From Zavarzinella formosa DSM 19928 (GTDB taxonomy: Bacteria > Planctomycetota > Planctomycetia > Gemmatales > Gemmataceae), in contig NZ_JH636441.1 of assembly GCF_000255705.1 (NCBI RefSeq), positions 792,669 to 845,610 of the forward strand: a DNA stretch of 52,942 nt, written 5' to 3'. Position numbers and translations under genes: made by a program. Below the pieces are notes generated by a model. That model saw nothing but the letters and a program-made list of their open reading frames with translations. It was not told the origin of the DNA and did no database searches. Of the stretch, positions 7,211 to 16,063 are shown in pieces (the first letter of the stretch is position 1; each line of letters opens with the position of its first letter).

Positions 7211-7753
7211 TCAAGCGGCCATGGCCTTGTCGAAGGCCGCGAGGATTGCCTCAGCGGAGCCATATTGGCCAATGTTGCCGGCGAGCGTCTTCTCGGTGTC
7301 GAAACATTTCTGGATGAACGCTCCCACGCCCTTGCCGACGGCGATGACTTGCGGGGAGGTCAGGGTGACGAACACGCCGTCCGCCGTCTTCCAGTTGCAT
7401 GAGTATGTCGCGTCCAGGCTGGCGAACACATAGGCCGAGGTCAGCGCGTTCCGGCTCTCCGAATCGGTGTCGAAGGTGTTTCCGTCAATGGCGACGCCGC
7501 TGTTTTGCGCGTCATAACGGCGCGCGGCGAGCGTTGCCAGCAAGCGGTTCCGCAAGGATGCCGCCTCGAATTCGGCCTGGGCCGCCAGCACCTCCACCGT
7601 GAGCGGAAGCGTGGCCTCGGAGAATAGCTCGACAAATCCGCCCATGAAGGGGATGCCCCCCGGCAAGTCTTCCTGCGACAACGCCCATTTGTGAATGACG
7701 CCGCCGGGAAACGATTCCCTCCGCATCCAGTTGACGATTCCCTGTACGTCCAT
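7211..7753 (-). CDS. DUF4376 domain phage tail-fibre-associated protein
   Basis: A 180-residue protein, start at 7753 with an AGGACAG sequence upstream. The C-terminal half (about residues 70-178) matches DUF4376 as I recall it: rows of short helices ending SLRNRLLATLAARRYDAQ, then a strand-rich part with FDTDSESRNALTSA and WKTADGVFVTLTSPQVIAV. The domain is found C-terminally in, or next to, tail-fibre proteins of many phages and may help fibre folding or attachment. The N-terminus (MDVQGIVNWMRRESFPGG) is not recognised. It follows the putative fibre gene, which fits that partnership. Confidence 0.75.
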   Translation of the reverse strand: MDVQGIVNWMRRESFPGGVIHKWALSQEDLPGGIPFMGGFVELFSEATLPLTVEVLAAQAEFEAASLRNRLLATLAARRYDAQNSGVAIDGNTFDTDSESRNALTSAYVFASLDATYSCNWKTADGVFVTLTSPQVIAVGKGVGAFIQKCFDTEKTLAGNIGQYGSAEAILAAFDKAMAA

Positions 7754-7761
7754 GATCTGTC

Positions 7762-8793
7762 CTATGCGTGATTTTCGATTGTGATGTAGAAACGCGAAGT
7801 GACGGCGGTTCCCTTGATGACCGTTGTCCCGACGCCTGTGTAATACGCGGCTATTGCTTGAACGGTTTGAGGCCCGCCCGGGATGCCGAGGGCTTCGATG
7901 TCCATGATGACTTCGTGTCGTCCTGTCGGCGAGCTCGAGCCGGTTCCTATTGTGCCCCAGCTTTGCGACGTGTATGTCGTCCCTGCGGCATATGATGAAA
8001 GCATGTATGCATAGGCCGAGTCGGTGGGCCAATAATTCGTACTCCCTATGCGAATGCCCAGTATGAGCTGTTCGGGGGTGCCGGTGGTTATCGTCTCCCC
8101 ACTGAAGAGCAGGCGGATGAGACCTTTCGTCGGAATTACTATGGCTGTGGTAGCGCCGATGTTTGACTGTGTTGGTGCGGCGGACAACGTGATATCCGTC
8201 GAGTCCGTTATCTGGAAGCAGGTCACCTTGTTCGCCCCGACGGCCACCGACTGGCCGCTCTTGGGGAAGATCATCACGTCATAGTTGCCCGCCGAAACAC
8301 AAGTGACGATGGTCTTGTCCCCCGCCGCCATCGTGTAATCGGCCGAGCCGGGGATTTTCAGGCTGGTGGCGTTGTACTTGAGCTTCCACGCCCCGGACGC
8401 GATGACGATTTTTGACTGGCCGGGTTTCATGGCCGAGCCGAACCCCGACACGTCCGTGACGCCCGAGATCGTGATGGCGCTCTGCGGTGTGGCGCCGAGG
8501 TCCACGGTCGTGGCGCTGGCCAGGGTCGCGGTTCCGCCCCCGATGAAGGGGAGCAACACGTTGTTGGTCGAGTCAATGTAACAGAGGGGAATCCAATCGG
8601 TCCCGTCGTACATGTTGAGCGTCCAGACGGTCGAGGAGGGGGTGTCGGTGTCCACCCACATCTGCTGTGCGTAGGGGGTGGGCGGGGCGGAGCCGCCGCT
8701 GTTCGTGCTCGCCAGGGCCTGAAGGGCGGCGTTGATCCCCGCCCGGTAGGCCGCGCCGGATTCGTTGCTTTCGCTGAAGGCGTTCTGTGACAT
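7762..8793 (-). CDS. Phage tail fibre protein
   Basis: A 343-residue protein. The N-terminus contains PYAQQMWVDTDTPSSTVW followed by MYDGTDWIPLCYID, a motif widely seen in fibre proteins just after their virion-attachment region. The remainder is Ser/Thr/Gly-rich and strand-forming, as in trimeric fibres. About 150 C-terminal residues may form the receptor-binding part and match nothing I recognise. It lies between the J-like tail-tip gene and the DUF4376 protein. Its role is host recognition. Confidence 0.8.
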   Translation of the reverse strand: MSQNAFSESNESGAAYRAGINAALQALASTNSGGSAPPTPYAQQMWVDTDTPSSTVWTLNMYDGTDWIPLCYIDSTNNVLLPFIGGGTATLASATTVDLGATPQSAITISGVTDVSGFGSAMKPGQSKIVIASGAWKLKYNATSLKIPGSADYTMAAGDKTIVTCVSAGNYDVMIFPKSGQSVAVGANKVTCFQITDSTDITLSAAPTQSNIGATTAIVIPTKGLIRLLFSGETITTGTPEQLILGIRIGSTNYWPTDSAYAYMLSSYAAGTTYTSQSWGTIGTGSSSPTGRHEVIMDIEALGIPGGPQTVQAIAAYYTGVGTTVIKGTAVTSRFYITIENHA

Positions 8794-8796
8794 TTT

Positions 8797-11433
8797 CTAT
8801 ACCGTCGCTGCTTTGATGTTGAGTTCGCTGATGGCGATGTTGTAAGTCGGGTCGGTGGTGGTGAAGACGCCCTTGAAGTCGAAACCGCGCGCGCCGAACT
8901 CGCCCGAGTGCAGCAGGTTCCAATCCGTCCAGGCCGGGGCGCCGTTCGGGTCGTCCTGCGTCGAACGCACGTAGACCTGGAAGTCCGCGGCCGCCGACGT
9001 GTCGCCGTCGATGGACAGCCAGTCGTCGATCAGGCCCGTCCGGGAGTCAATCAGGTCGCTGACGTTGAACACGGCGGCCTGGACGTGGGCCGTGAGCCGG
9101 ACGTTCTGGACCGTGGTCAGGTCCATCCTGGCGTGAAACAGGTACTCGCCGGTCAGAAGGGCCGGATCGGTCATCTGCAGCATGCCTCCGGACACCGTGC
9201 AATTCGTTTTCGACCCGCCGAACGTCGCGTCTTCCGTCAGCACGCCGATCACCGAGAAGGCGAGGATTGAATCCTGGGTGACGACCACGCTGGCGGCGTT
9301 CGTTGATTCGATGCCGCTGGAATCCGTCGCCTTGCCGAGGTAAATTCCGGGTTTCAGGGGCAGCAAGGCGTGCGTGCTGGTTCCGGGGATGGCCGGGCCG
9401 ATGCCCGTGCTGTTCGTCCACCCGTCGGAGGCGGTCGGGGAATAGCGGAAGACGTAACTGCCGCCGATCCGCACGTCGAGGTCGGGCGAGGCGTCCCAGT
9501 TGAGAAACACCAGCCCGCCAATGGCGGCGAAGCCCATGTTCCGGGGTTCGGCCGGCGGGGCGAGCAGTCCGGATATCTGTTTCGAGGCGGTGGCGTAGGC
9601 CGAGGAGACGCCGAGGGTGTTGATTGCCTTGACGCGAAAGTCGTAAGCGTCGGGGGAGATGTCGTAAATGGTCTGGGTCGGGTCGACCGTGCGAGACAGG
9701 CTGGTCCAAACCGATCCGGCGGCCGGCTTGAACTCCGGCTGGTAGATCTGGAAAAACGCATCCGTCGAGGGAAGCCAGGTCATGATCGCGCTCGACTTTA
9801 CCCCGGCCCCGTCGCGGGTGACGTAAAGGGCCTCGTCGATCGCGAGGGACGACGGCGGCCGGACGGTGAACGGGTCGGGCAGGTTTGTGTCGGGGGCCGG
9901 ATCGGCCGTGGTCGCCATGCCGGAGTTCCAGTCGTAGGCGGCGCTGCTTTCCTCCTGGAGGGACAGGATGACCGGGCCGGTCCCGGTGACGCTGAACTTC
10001 TTGATGCGAAACACCTTGTGGTCCCACCCCAGGGCCTCGTCGGTGAACGTGACGGTGTCGTAAACGGCGAACGGGATCGCCGTGTGGTTCAGGGTGAGTT
10101 CGACCTGAATCCCCTGCCGCCCCTGTTCGAGGATGACTTTGGCGATCCGCTGGGACGCCTCGGGGTGGTTGGTGAGCGGAAGGGCGATGTCCTTGAAGAT
10201 CTGATCCCCGCCGTCCTGGGACTTGTACGTCAGGTTGGTGACGGGCGGGAAGTCAGTCGGCTGCCAGTTCTTGTCGGGGTCGGTGTAAGTCCCCTGGACG
10301 GCGTTGAACAGTTGCTGGCGGCTGCTCCGGGTGTGGATCTTCACCGACCCGGCGAGCATGCCGGTGTCGATGTCGCCGACGGTGGCGTTGAACACCCCGG
10401 CATAGCCCCGGAACTGGCCCTGAACGTAGGTGACGGTCCCGGCCATGGCGGCGACGAGCTGGTTCAGGTTCTCGATGGGGGCGGCGGCGGTGTCGAGAAC
10501 GCCGTTGCAGGCATAGCGGGCCTGGGAGCCTCCCCCGGACAGGCTGACGGACTCGTCGCAACCGTTGGCGGCGGCGATCCAGTAAGCGTCGTTGATCTCG
10601 GAGGCGTCGCAGTTGAAACCGTAATCGCTGGTCAGGTAGTCACGGGCGCACAGGGCGGCGTTGGTCTTGAAGGAAGTGGTCGAATCACGCGGGTCGAAGA
10701 CCTTCTTGCCGTTGACCACGGCGCTGATGTTCGGGATGCCGGTGGCGAAAATGTCCTTGTCGAATTCCAGACGGGCGTACAGGTAGGCGATGCCCTGAAG
10801 ACGGAAGTTTGAATCGAGGCCGCATTCGGAAACGAGGCTTGAATCGGCGGCCTGCGTCGGCGAGCCGAGGTGGGTGAGGACGCGGGCGAAACTGTGGCCG
10901 CCGTTCATGTAGGGGGAGTCGGTGACGAATCCGCCGCCGTCAAGCGTGACGGGGGTGTCGTTGAAGTAGATGGTCGGGATCGAGGCGACCTCGTGCCCCG
11001 CGAGGGCGATCACAATGTGAATGAAGCGATTCGACCCCGCCTGGACCGTCCCGTTGTTGTCGGTTCCGGTGTCGGTGGCGCTGACGTAAACGAGCGGGCC
11101 GGACACCTTGGCCCGGCCGTAAATGATCTTGTGCGATTCGACGGCCGAACGGATCTGGACGGCGCGGGACTGGGCGGCGGAGTTGAGCAGGGAGCTGGTC
11201 AGCGGGGCTGTTTTCGGCGAGAAGGCTTTCGCCCCCACGGTGTCGATGGCGGTGGCCACCACGAACCCGGCGACGCCGGCGACGGCGAGGGAGGCGGTGC
11301 CCGCCGTGATCCCCAGCGCGGTGGCAAGGCCGCCCCCGGCTCCGAAGGCAAAGAACGGCACGGTGGCCGTCGCGAGTTCCGCCGTGGTGATCGCCCCGGC
11401 GATGGCGCCGACAAGCGGGATCACGGCGGGCAT
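8797..11433 (-). CDS. Tail tip / host-specificity protein (J-like)
   Basis: An 878-residue protein beginning with a glycine/alanine-rich hydrophobic segment (about residues 1-70), then the J-type region (SHKIIYGRAKVSGPLVYVSATDTG, split here only by description), a central hub domain with VQGTYTDPDKNWQPTDFP, and fibronectin-type-III-like repeats around residues 530-720 (YDFRVKAINTLGVSSAYA, LNWDASPDLD). This is the layout of phage lambda gpJ and related tail-tip proteins, which bind the receptor at the end of the tail. The start overlaps the upstream stop (TGATG). The long + strand frames across this gene are antisense shadows. Confidence 0.88.
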   Translation of the reverse strand: MPAVIPLVGAIAGAITTAELATATVPFFAFGAGGGLATALGITAGTASLAVAGVAGFVVATAIDTVGAKAFSPKTAPLTSSLLNSAAQSRAVQIRSAVESHKIIYGRAKVSGPLVYVSATDTGTDNNGTVQAGSNRFIHIVIALAGHEVASIPTIYFNDTPVTLDGGGFVTDSPYMNGGHSFARVLTHLGSPTQAADSSLVSECGLDSNFRLQGIAYLYARLEFDKDIFATGIPNISAVVNGKKVFDPRDSTTSFKTNAALCARDYLTSDYGFNCDASEINDAYWIAAANGCDESVSLSGGGSQARYACNGVLDTAAAPIENLNQLVAAMAGTVTYVQGQFRGYAGVFNATVGDIDTGMLAGSVKIHTRSSRQQLFNAVQGTYTDPDKNWQPTDFPPVTNLTYKSQDGGDQIFKDIALPLTNHPEASQRIAKVILEQGRQGIQVELTLNHTAIPFAVYDTVTFTDEALGWDHKVFRIKKFSVTGTGPVILSLQEESSAAYDWNSGMATTADPAPDTNLPDPFTVRPPSSLAIDEALYVTRDGAGVKSSAIMTWLPSTDAFFQIYQPEFKPAAGSVWTSLSRTVDPTQTIYDISPDAYDFRVKAINTLGVSSAYATASKQISGLLAPPAEPRNMGFAAIGGLVFLNWDASPDLDVRIGGSYVFRYSPTASDGWTNSTGIGPAIPGTSTHALLPLKPGIYLGKATDSSGIESTNAASVVVTQDSILAFSVIGVLTEDATFGGSKTNCTVSGGMLQMTDPALLTGEYLFHARMDLTTVQNVRLTAHVQAAVFNVSDLIDSRTGLIDDWLSIDGDTSAAADFQVYVRSTQDDPNGAPAWTDWNLLHSGEFGARGFDFKGVFTTTDPTYNIAISELNIKAATV

Positions 11434-11825
11434 CAGTCCACCTTCCAGGCTTTGACGCAGGCCAGCGTCATGAGGCGGGTCAGGCCGGATTTGGTCAGAA
11501 AATGGCTGTGGAGCCCGTCGCAGATGCCGAGACAGCGTTGCGGATGGAGGACAATGTCTCCACGCCGGGCGAATGCGACATGAACGGAAGGGAAACCCGT
11601 GGCGTCGGCGATGTCAGCGGTCGTCCGATGGCCCCGCTCCCGCATCAGATCCCGGAGTTCATTCTCGGTGGTGTAACGACCGGCCCATTCGGCGGCGCAA
11701 TCGCGTCCGGTGGCCTTGCGGACCCAGGCGGCGCTCCAGAGGGCGCAGTCGTTGCTCCCCCAGGCGAACGGCGCCGCTCCGGAAAGATGCTCATGGAGGA
11801 GAAGCTCCCACCCCTCGACCCTCAC
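11433..11825 (-). CDS. DUF6950 / NlpC-P60-like tail protein
   Basis: A 130-residue protein with GTG start in a GTGA overlap. FAWGSNDCALWSAAWVRKATG (residues about 20-40) has the Asn-Asp-Cys motif of NlpC/P60-like tail peptidases, with C27 as nucleophile candidate, and HVAFARRGDIVLH supplies the second half with a possible catalytic His. This is the GTA gp14-like position between the hub and J-type proteins. It probably helps the tail tip open peptidoglycan on entry. Confidence 0.8.
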   Translation of the reverse strand: MRVEGWELLLHEHLSGAAPFAWGSNDCALWSAAWVRKATGRDCAAEWAGRYTTENELRDLMRERGHRTTADIADATGFPSVHVAFARRGDIVLHPQRCLGICDGLHSHFLTKSGLTRLMTLACVKAWKVD

Positions 11826-12394
11826 AGCGCGCCGCCCCAGATCACGACCTTGTCGGCGGTCTGCTCGATGAACTGGAGGCCGGTGTCGGTCAGGTATCGC
11901 TGCCGCTGGTCGGAATTGTTGTACCGTCGCACGAGCGGTCGGTCCCAGGCCGCGAAACGGGACTGGACGGTCAGGGTGACGGAAAATGTCTTGTCCTGCT
12001 GGATGTCGGCGGTGTCGATCCGCCCCCGGTGGATGATGGTGGGGTCGGCGATCAGGGCGCGGGTCGTCAGGTCGAGGTAGCCGAGAAAGATGGTGGCCTT
12101 CCGGCCCTGGTAATACTGGCCGAGAACGACCGCCCCCATGTCGCCGGGGATGTTCGACAGGGTGAGGCTGACGGGGGCGTTGGACAGGTCGCTGACCTCG
12201 TCGGCGGAGCTGATGTTGCCGAGCGAGCCGATGCCGGTGTAGGTGTCGCCGCCGAAGACGAGGTCGCCGAGCCCGGAGTGGACGCTGACGTTTCCCCCGT
12301 CGAATTCGAGCTTCACCAAAAGCAGCGGGTGGATGGACGGGGATTGGGCGGCGGCCAGTGTGTCGTCGGAAATGACGCGGGTGCCGACGGTCAA
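11822..12394 (-). CDS. Tail tip / baseplate hub protein, DUF2163-like
   Basis: A 190-residue protein starting at a TTG that overlaps the previous stop (TTGA). It is strand-rich: PLLLVKLEFDGG, GDLVFGGDTYTGIGSL, PVSLTLSNIPGDMGAVVLGQ, and a C-terminal RGRIDTADIQQ segment. Length, order and content fit the GTA gp13/DUF2163-type protein that sits between the tape-measure region and the NlpC/P60-like protein. It would form part of the tail-tip hub. Confidence 0.65.
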   Translation of the reverse strand: MTVGTRVISDDTLAAAQSPSIHPLLLVKLEFDGGNVSVHSGLGDLVFGGDTYTGIGSLGNISSADEVSDLSNAPVSLTLSNIPGDMGAVVLGQYYQGRKATIFLGYLDLTTRALIADPTIIHRGRIDTADIQQDKTFSVTLTVQSRFAAWDRPLVRRYNNSDQRQRYLTDTGLQFIEQTADKVVIWGGAL

Positions 12395-12999
12395 GAGATT
12401 TTCTCCACGGCGGTAAAGGTCTTGGGCTGATAAATGCCGAAGCGGTCGACTTGAAACCTGGCCTGCATGTCGTCGGTGAGGATCATCTCGCAGGAGGCGC
12501 GGGAAAGCGTCAACGGGGTGTTGTCGTCCGGGCTGGCCCGCAGCGGCGGCTCGAAGAAAATGGCGGCGTTGCCTCCGCCATCCGTGCCGACCGGGGCCGT
12601 GATCATTTTCAGTTCGCCGTTGACCGCGAAATAGTCGCCCGGCAACGCCCAGTTCGTCACGTCAGGGGCGCACCCGTCGACGACGAGTGAATTGCCGGTC
12701 TGTGATCCGCCGTTGACCTGCGGGTCGCCTGAGGCGACGCCGAGCGGCGTTTTGCAATCGGGATCGAAGCCGTTGAAGGTGTTGACCTGTCCCTTGAGCC
12801 GCATGAGGAAGGCGACCCACGGCGCGGCCTGGCGGCGGCTCATGGGCGGCAGGGTGTAGGTCGCCATCCAGAGCGCCCCGCCGAGTTCGACGCTTTGGGT
12901 GGTCTTGGTGAGCGGGCTGACGAACGTCTGCGAATTGGTGGCGAGGAAGAACGAGCAGTCGGTGAAACCGGGAAGGGCGGGCATTTCGATGGCGGTCAC
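12391..12999 (-). CDS. Tail tip protein (distal-tail-like)
   Basis: A 202-residue protein, GTG start overlapping the tape-measure stop (GTGA). The sequence is strand-rich and contains a WMATYTLPPMSRRQAAPWVAFL segment typical of GTA gp12/distal-tail-like proteins, which form the ring to which tail-tip components attach. A FFEPPLRASPDDNTPL stretch sits near the C-terminus. No enzymatic motif. Family assignment rests on order and general character rather than on a decisive motif. Confidence 0.65.
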   Translation of the reverse strand: MTAIEMPALPGFTDCSFFLATNSQTFVSPLTKTTQSVELGGALWMATYTLPPMSRRQAAPWVAFLMRLKGQVNTFNGFDPDCKTPLGVASGDPQVNGGSQTGNSLVVDGCAPDVTNWALPGDYFAVNGELKMITAPVGTDGGGNAAIFFEPPLRASPDDNTPLTLSRASCEMILTDDMQARFQVDRFGIYQPKTFTAVEKIS

Positions 13000-14711
13000 G
13001 ATTTTCTCCCGACGATTCTGGACAGCGGGCCCCCGTTTGTGATGTCCATGGCGATGCTCGAGTGCGCCATCGCGGCGATTTGCGGGGCGGACTGGCGAAT
13101 GGCCGCGCCGACGGTTTCGACGAGGCCGGGCTGCATGTTGAATGTTTGGTAAACGTTGACGGACGCGCCGCCGCCGCCGCCCAGTTTGGAATTGGGGATG
13201 ACGGTGCCGCTCTGGCTCGGCACGAACAACTCGGGGCCGTTCTCGCCGACGATGGAAGGCACGCCGACGGGCGGGGAGCCACCGTCCGCGAAGCCGAGAA
13301 GTCCGCCGAGGCCGCTGAAGAGGCCGCCCAGTCCCCCCGAGGGCAACGCGCTGGTGATGGAGGCCGAGATCGGCTTTGCGATCTGGGTCTTGATGATCTC
13401 ATCGGCGATGGACTGGAACAGGTCGGTGATGGCCGATTTCATGTCCTTGAAATTGGTGATGATGCGAGTCAGGGAGCCGGTGAGCTGGTCGGCGATCTGC
13501 TTGTTCTGGGCGAGCGCCTCCTTGTGGTCGTAAAGGGCGGCGGCGGCCGCGTCGATCCGGGCCGTTTCCTCACCGGTCAGTTCGGCGTCGTCACGGAGGC
13601 CGTTGTTGTAATCGTTTTGGGCCTTCGTCGTGGCTTCGATCTCCGTGCGTTTGACGAACAGGGCTTTTTGCGAGACTTCGGCGGCCTTCGCCTCCTCGTT
13701 CAGTTTGTCGATGTACGGGCCGAGCTGTTCGGCCGCCTCCCTCTCCTCGTCGGCGGTGAGCAGGTCGGCGTTTGAACCCGATGCAGACGGCTTGGCGGTC
13801 GGTTTCCCGCCGTTGAGAAAATCGTAGGTGCCGGGGGCGACGAATTGCGCCTCCGTGGCCATGCCGAGACGCTTCGACTTGTCCTCCCATGACTCGAAGC
13901 CGGGGATCTTGTTGCCGAAATGGTCGATGCCCCGGTCGGAGCGGTCGGCGAAGCTGGGCAGACTGTCGCCTCTTTCTTTGCCTCTTTTCAAGAAGTCATC
14001 AAAGGCGGTGGTTGCCTCGACCGCCTCGATTTTGAACCGCTCGAAGAAATGAATCCAGTTGTCCTCAAACTCATGGACCTTGTCGAGATCATCCTGGGTC
14101 AGCGCGTCTCCCATGGCCTTCGCCTTCGCCGTCATGCCCTCGATGTCGCCGCCCGTCGAGCGGATGAGCGGGGCGAGCGAGGCGAACGACCGGTTGAGCA
14201 GCGCCATGCCGGAGGCCATGAACTGGCTCTGGTCGCTGACGCCGCCGAGCGCCTTGGCGATGGCGTAGAACTGGTTTTCCGGCGTCAACGCCTTCAGTTT
14301 CGTGACGGAAAGCCCGAGTGAATCAAACCGTTGGACGAGTTCCTGGTTGCCCTCCGAGGCCAGCTCGATGTTGCGGCTCATGAACTTGATGGACGAGGAG
14401 AATTCGTCCGCGCTGCTGCCGTTCTGCTTGAGAGGGATGTTCAGGGCCGAAAGGGTTTCCCCCGCGAACCCGATCCGCTCGGCCAGAATGTAGATGTTGT
14501 CGGCGGATTCCAGGGCGCCCTTGCCGAACTCGATGATCTCGCGCGCGGCCAGCACGATGCCGAAGTTCTCCAGCACCCGCCCGACATGCTCCATCGCCTC
14601 GGACATCTCTCCCGCCGATTCCTTGACGGTGTCGGTCGCGGACTTGATGTCGCTTTGCATCTGCGAGGAGTCAGCCTTGATCCTCACCACCAGTTCGCCG
14701 ATGTCGGTCAT
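12996..14711 (-). CDS. Tail tape measure protein
   Basis: A 571-residue protein, ATG overlapping the stop of the frameshifted chaperone (ATGA at 14708-14711), the classic position. It is mostly helical, starting with MTDIGELVVRIKADSSQMQ and carrying coiled-coil segments, and ends with the lambda gpH-like tail: KPISASITSALPSG, a Gly-rich FSGLGGLLGFADGG run, and VGENGPELFVPSQ. Its length sets tail length, and with about 571 residues a short-to-medium tail is expected. The C-terminal hydrophobic part may enter the host membrane with the DNA. Confidence 0.9.
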   Translation of the reverse strand: MTDIGELVVRIKADSSQMQSDIKSATDTVKESAGEMSEAMEHVGRVLENFGIVLAAREIIEFGKGALESADNIYILAERIGFAGETLSALNIPLKQNGSSADEFSSSIKFMSRNIELASEGNQELVQRFDSLGLSVTKLKALTPENQFYAIAKALGGVSDQSQFMASGMALLNRSFASLAPLIRSTGGDIEGMTAKAKAMGDALTQDDLDKVHEFEDNWIHFFERFKIEAVEATTAFDDFLKRGKERGDSLPSFADRSDRGIDHFGNKIPGFESWEDKSKRLGMATEAQFVAPGTYDFLNGGKPTAKPSASGSNADLLTADEEREAAEQLGPYIDKLNEEAKAAEVSQKALFVKRTEIEATTKAQNDYNNGLRDDAELTGEETARIDAAAAALYDHKEALAQNKQIADQLTGSLTRIITNFKDMKSAITDLFQSIADEIIKTQIAKPISASITSALPSGGLGGLFSGLGGLLGFADGGSPPVGVPSIVGENGPELFVPSQSGTVIPNSKLGGGGGASVNVYQTFNMQPGLVETVGAAIRQSAPQIAAMAHSSIAMDITNGGPLSRIVGRKS

Positions 14712-15261
14712 TGATCCGGAAACTTTCGTTTGAGCTCGTCGAGTTCGTCGCGGGTCATGTGACCGCCCTCAAGCTTGATGCCCTTGCTTTGGGCGTAGCC
14801 CTCCCACGCATAGTTCAGCTCCCAGATGTTGCTTCTCCAGAACTCGCCGGGCGGCCATCGGAGGGGTCCGAGGGCGAGTCGCTGGTAGTCCGCCCACGGG
14901 AAGCAAGGCGGGCCTTCAGAATCGCCTCCATTTCGGCGCTTTTTTTTTCACGATCCGCCTTCGGGGCGATGGCGATGTTCAGCCAGGCCAGCAGCTCGAT
15001 CTTGAGCGTGCCATAGGCGGCGGTCATCCGTCCCACCTGGTCGAGGATGATCTGGCCGACCTCGTCGGCTGGCGAGCCGTGGGCGACGCCGATCAGTTTG
15101 GCGACCTCGTCGACGCGCATGTCCATGAGGCGCATGAGCAATTGCACCACATCCTCCCCGAATGCCTCCTGAACCGCGCGGAGGGTGGCGAACGACCCGT
15201 CGAGGACGTACTGTTGGTCGCCGAGGGAAATGGTCCGGGAGGGGGTGACGAGCGCGTCCAT
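14708..15261 (-). CDS. Tail assembly chaperone, G and G-T forms by -1 frameshift
   Basis: The 0-frame product (15261 to 14815, about 148 residues) starts at an ATG overlapping the upstream stop (TGATG). At GAAAAAAAAAGC (A9) the -1 frame opens and continues to 14708, adding 77 residues after about residue 108. The added part reads sensibly (PPCFPWADYQRLALGPLRW; PPGEFWRSNIWELNYAW; MTRDELDELKRKFPDQ) and resembles the GTA gp10-type tail chaperone, with an FW-containing helix and a closing 'RDELDELKRKFPD'. It has no start codon or ribosome-binding site of its own. In siphoviruses the short and frameshifted long forms both coat the tape measure during tail assembly. The 0-frame tail (SDSPSDPSDGRPASSGEATS) looks like read-through of non-coding frame. 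Confidence 0.85.
14940..14948 (-). other. A9 slippery sequence for programmed frameshift
   Basis: Nine consecutive adenines on the coding (minus) strand, in the context GAA AAA AAA AGC. tRNA-Lys can slip back one base on AAAAAAA, giving the tail chaperone extension. Transcriptional slippage on a run this long would have the same effect. Confidence 0.8.
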
Positions 15262-15623
15262 CACACCCTCGGCAGGCTGACGGCGGCCACGGTCAGGCTG
15301 GTGGTCGCCGAGAAGGCGATTTGCACGAGCCCCGCGCTGTCGTTGTATTGCGACTGTCCGAACGGCCCGATGATCTCGCGTCCGCCGTTCGTCCCGGTCG
15401 CCGGAAGCGTCACGACCTTGTTGGACAGCGTGATCGGGTTGAAGCCCTGGACGGGCGGGCTGGGGTTCTGGACCGTGATGGTGCAGGTCGGCGTGCCGGT
15501 GTCGCCGTTGGCGATGACGAGGAAGGTGTGCCCGTCGTTCGGGAAGGACATCGACAGGGCGGCGGCGGCCATCGTGTGATTGAGCCCGGCGTCGGAGGCG
15601 TTTTGGACGGTGATTGCGGTCAT
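15261..15623 (-). CDS. Phage virion-module protein, unknown
   Basis: A 120-residue, Thr/Val-rich, strand-rich protein (TFLVIANGDTGTPTCTITVQ; NKVVTLPATGTNGG; VQIAFSATTSLTVAAVSL). It looks like a small jelly-roll or Ig-like decoration or tail protein. It lies between the tail tube gene and the chaperone gene and overlaps the latter. Similar proteins sit in this position in other siphovirus-like prophages, but I cannot name a family. Confidence 0.6.
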   Translation of the reverse strand: MTAITVQNASDAGLNHTMAAAALSMSFPNDGHTFLVIANGDTGTPTCTITVQNPSPPVQGFNPITLSNKVVTLPATGTNGGREIIGPFGQSQYNDSAGLVQIAFSATTSLTVAAVSLPRV

Positions 15624-15634
15624 GTCATGAATCC

Positions 15635-16042
15635 CTAGTTATTGGTGAACGTCCACTGGCCCGAGGATTCCAGCGTGCAGGTGAAAAGCTGTTCCTTGTT
15701 GTAAGTCCCCGACACCTCAAACGAGGTGATCTGGAACGAGCATTCCAGCGTGTCGCCGTTGTCGAAGAACAGGCAGTACGTGGAGATGGTGTTGTTGAAG
15801 GCGTTGTTCTGAAGCGTCGAGAACGCCGCGGCCGAGTCGGCCGTGCCGTCGGCGCTGATGGTGACGGACTGCTCGCCCGCGCCCTGCAGGAGCGTGCGGT
15901 ATCCGGCCGAGTCCTTGTTGGTGACATCGACCATCGAGTTGCTGAGCTTGAGCGAGGTGTTTCGCAAACCGGCGACGGTGACGGGGCTTGCCGCCACGGC
16001 GCCGGCCTTGAGCAGGAGTGAGTTGCCTTTTTGTGCAGTCAT
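15635..16042 (-). CDS. Major tail (tube) protein
   Basis: A 135-residue protein with an AAGGAAGG ribosome-binding site. The N-terminal 'MTAQKGNSLLLKAG' and the VAGLRNTSLKLSNSMVDVTN stretch are hallmarks of the TP901-1/GTA-type major tail protein (Phage_tail_2), followed by the usual RTLLQGAGEQSVTISADG loop and a strand-rich C-terminus. It polymerises into the hexameric tail tube around the tape measure. Its strong ribosome-binding site fits a highly made structural protein. Confidence 0.88.
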   Translation of the reverse strand: MTAQKGNSLLLKAGAVAASPVTVAGLRNTSLKLSNSMVDVTNKDSAGYRTLLQGAGEQSVTISADGTADSAAAFSTLQNNAFNNTISTYCLFFDNGDTLECSFQITSFEVSGTYNKEQLFTCTLESSGQWTFTNN

Positions 16043-16063
16043 CGTTGTAACCTTCCTTGGTTG

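Noticed and set aside
9370-10812. Long Gly/Arg-rich plus-strand frame of 480 codons
   Set aside because: It lies antisense to the J-like gene, with composition typical of a GC-rich third-position shadow, no ribosome-binding site and no family features.
15264-15264. GTG start for the tail chaperone
   Set aside because: The ATG one codon later overlaps the upstream stop (TGATG), a better start.
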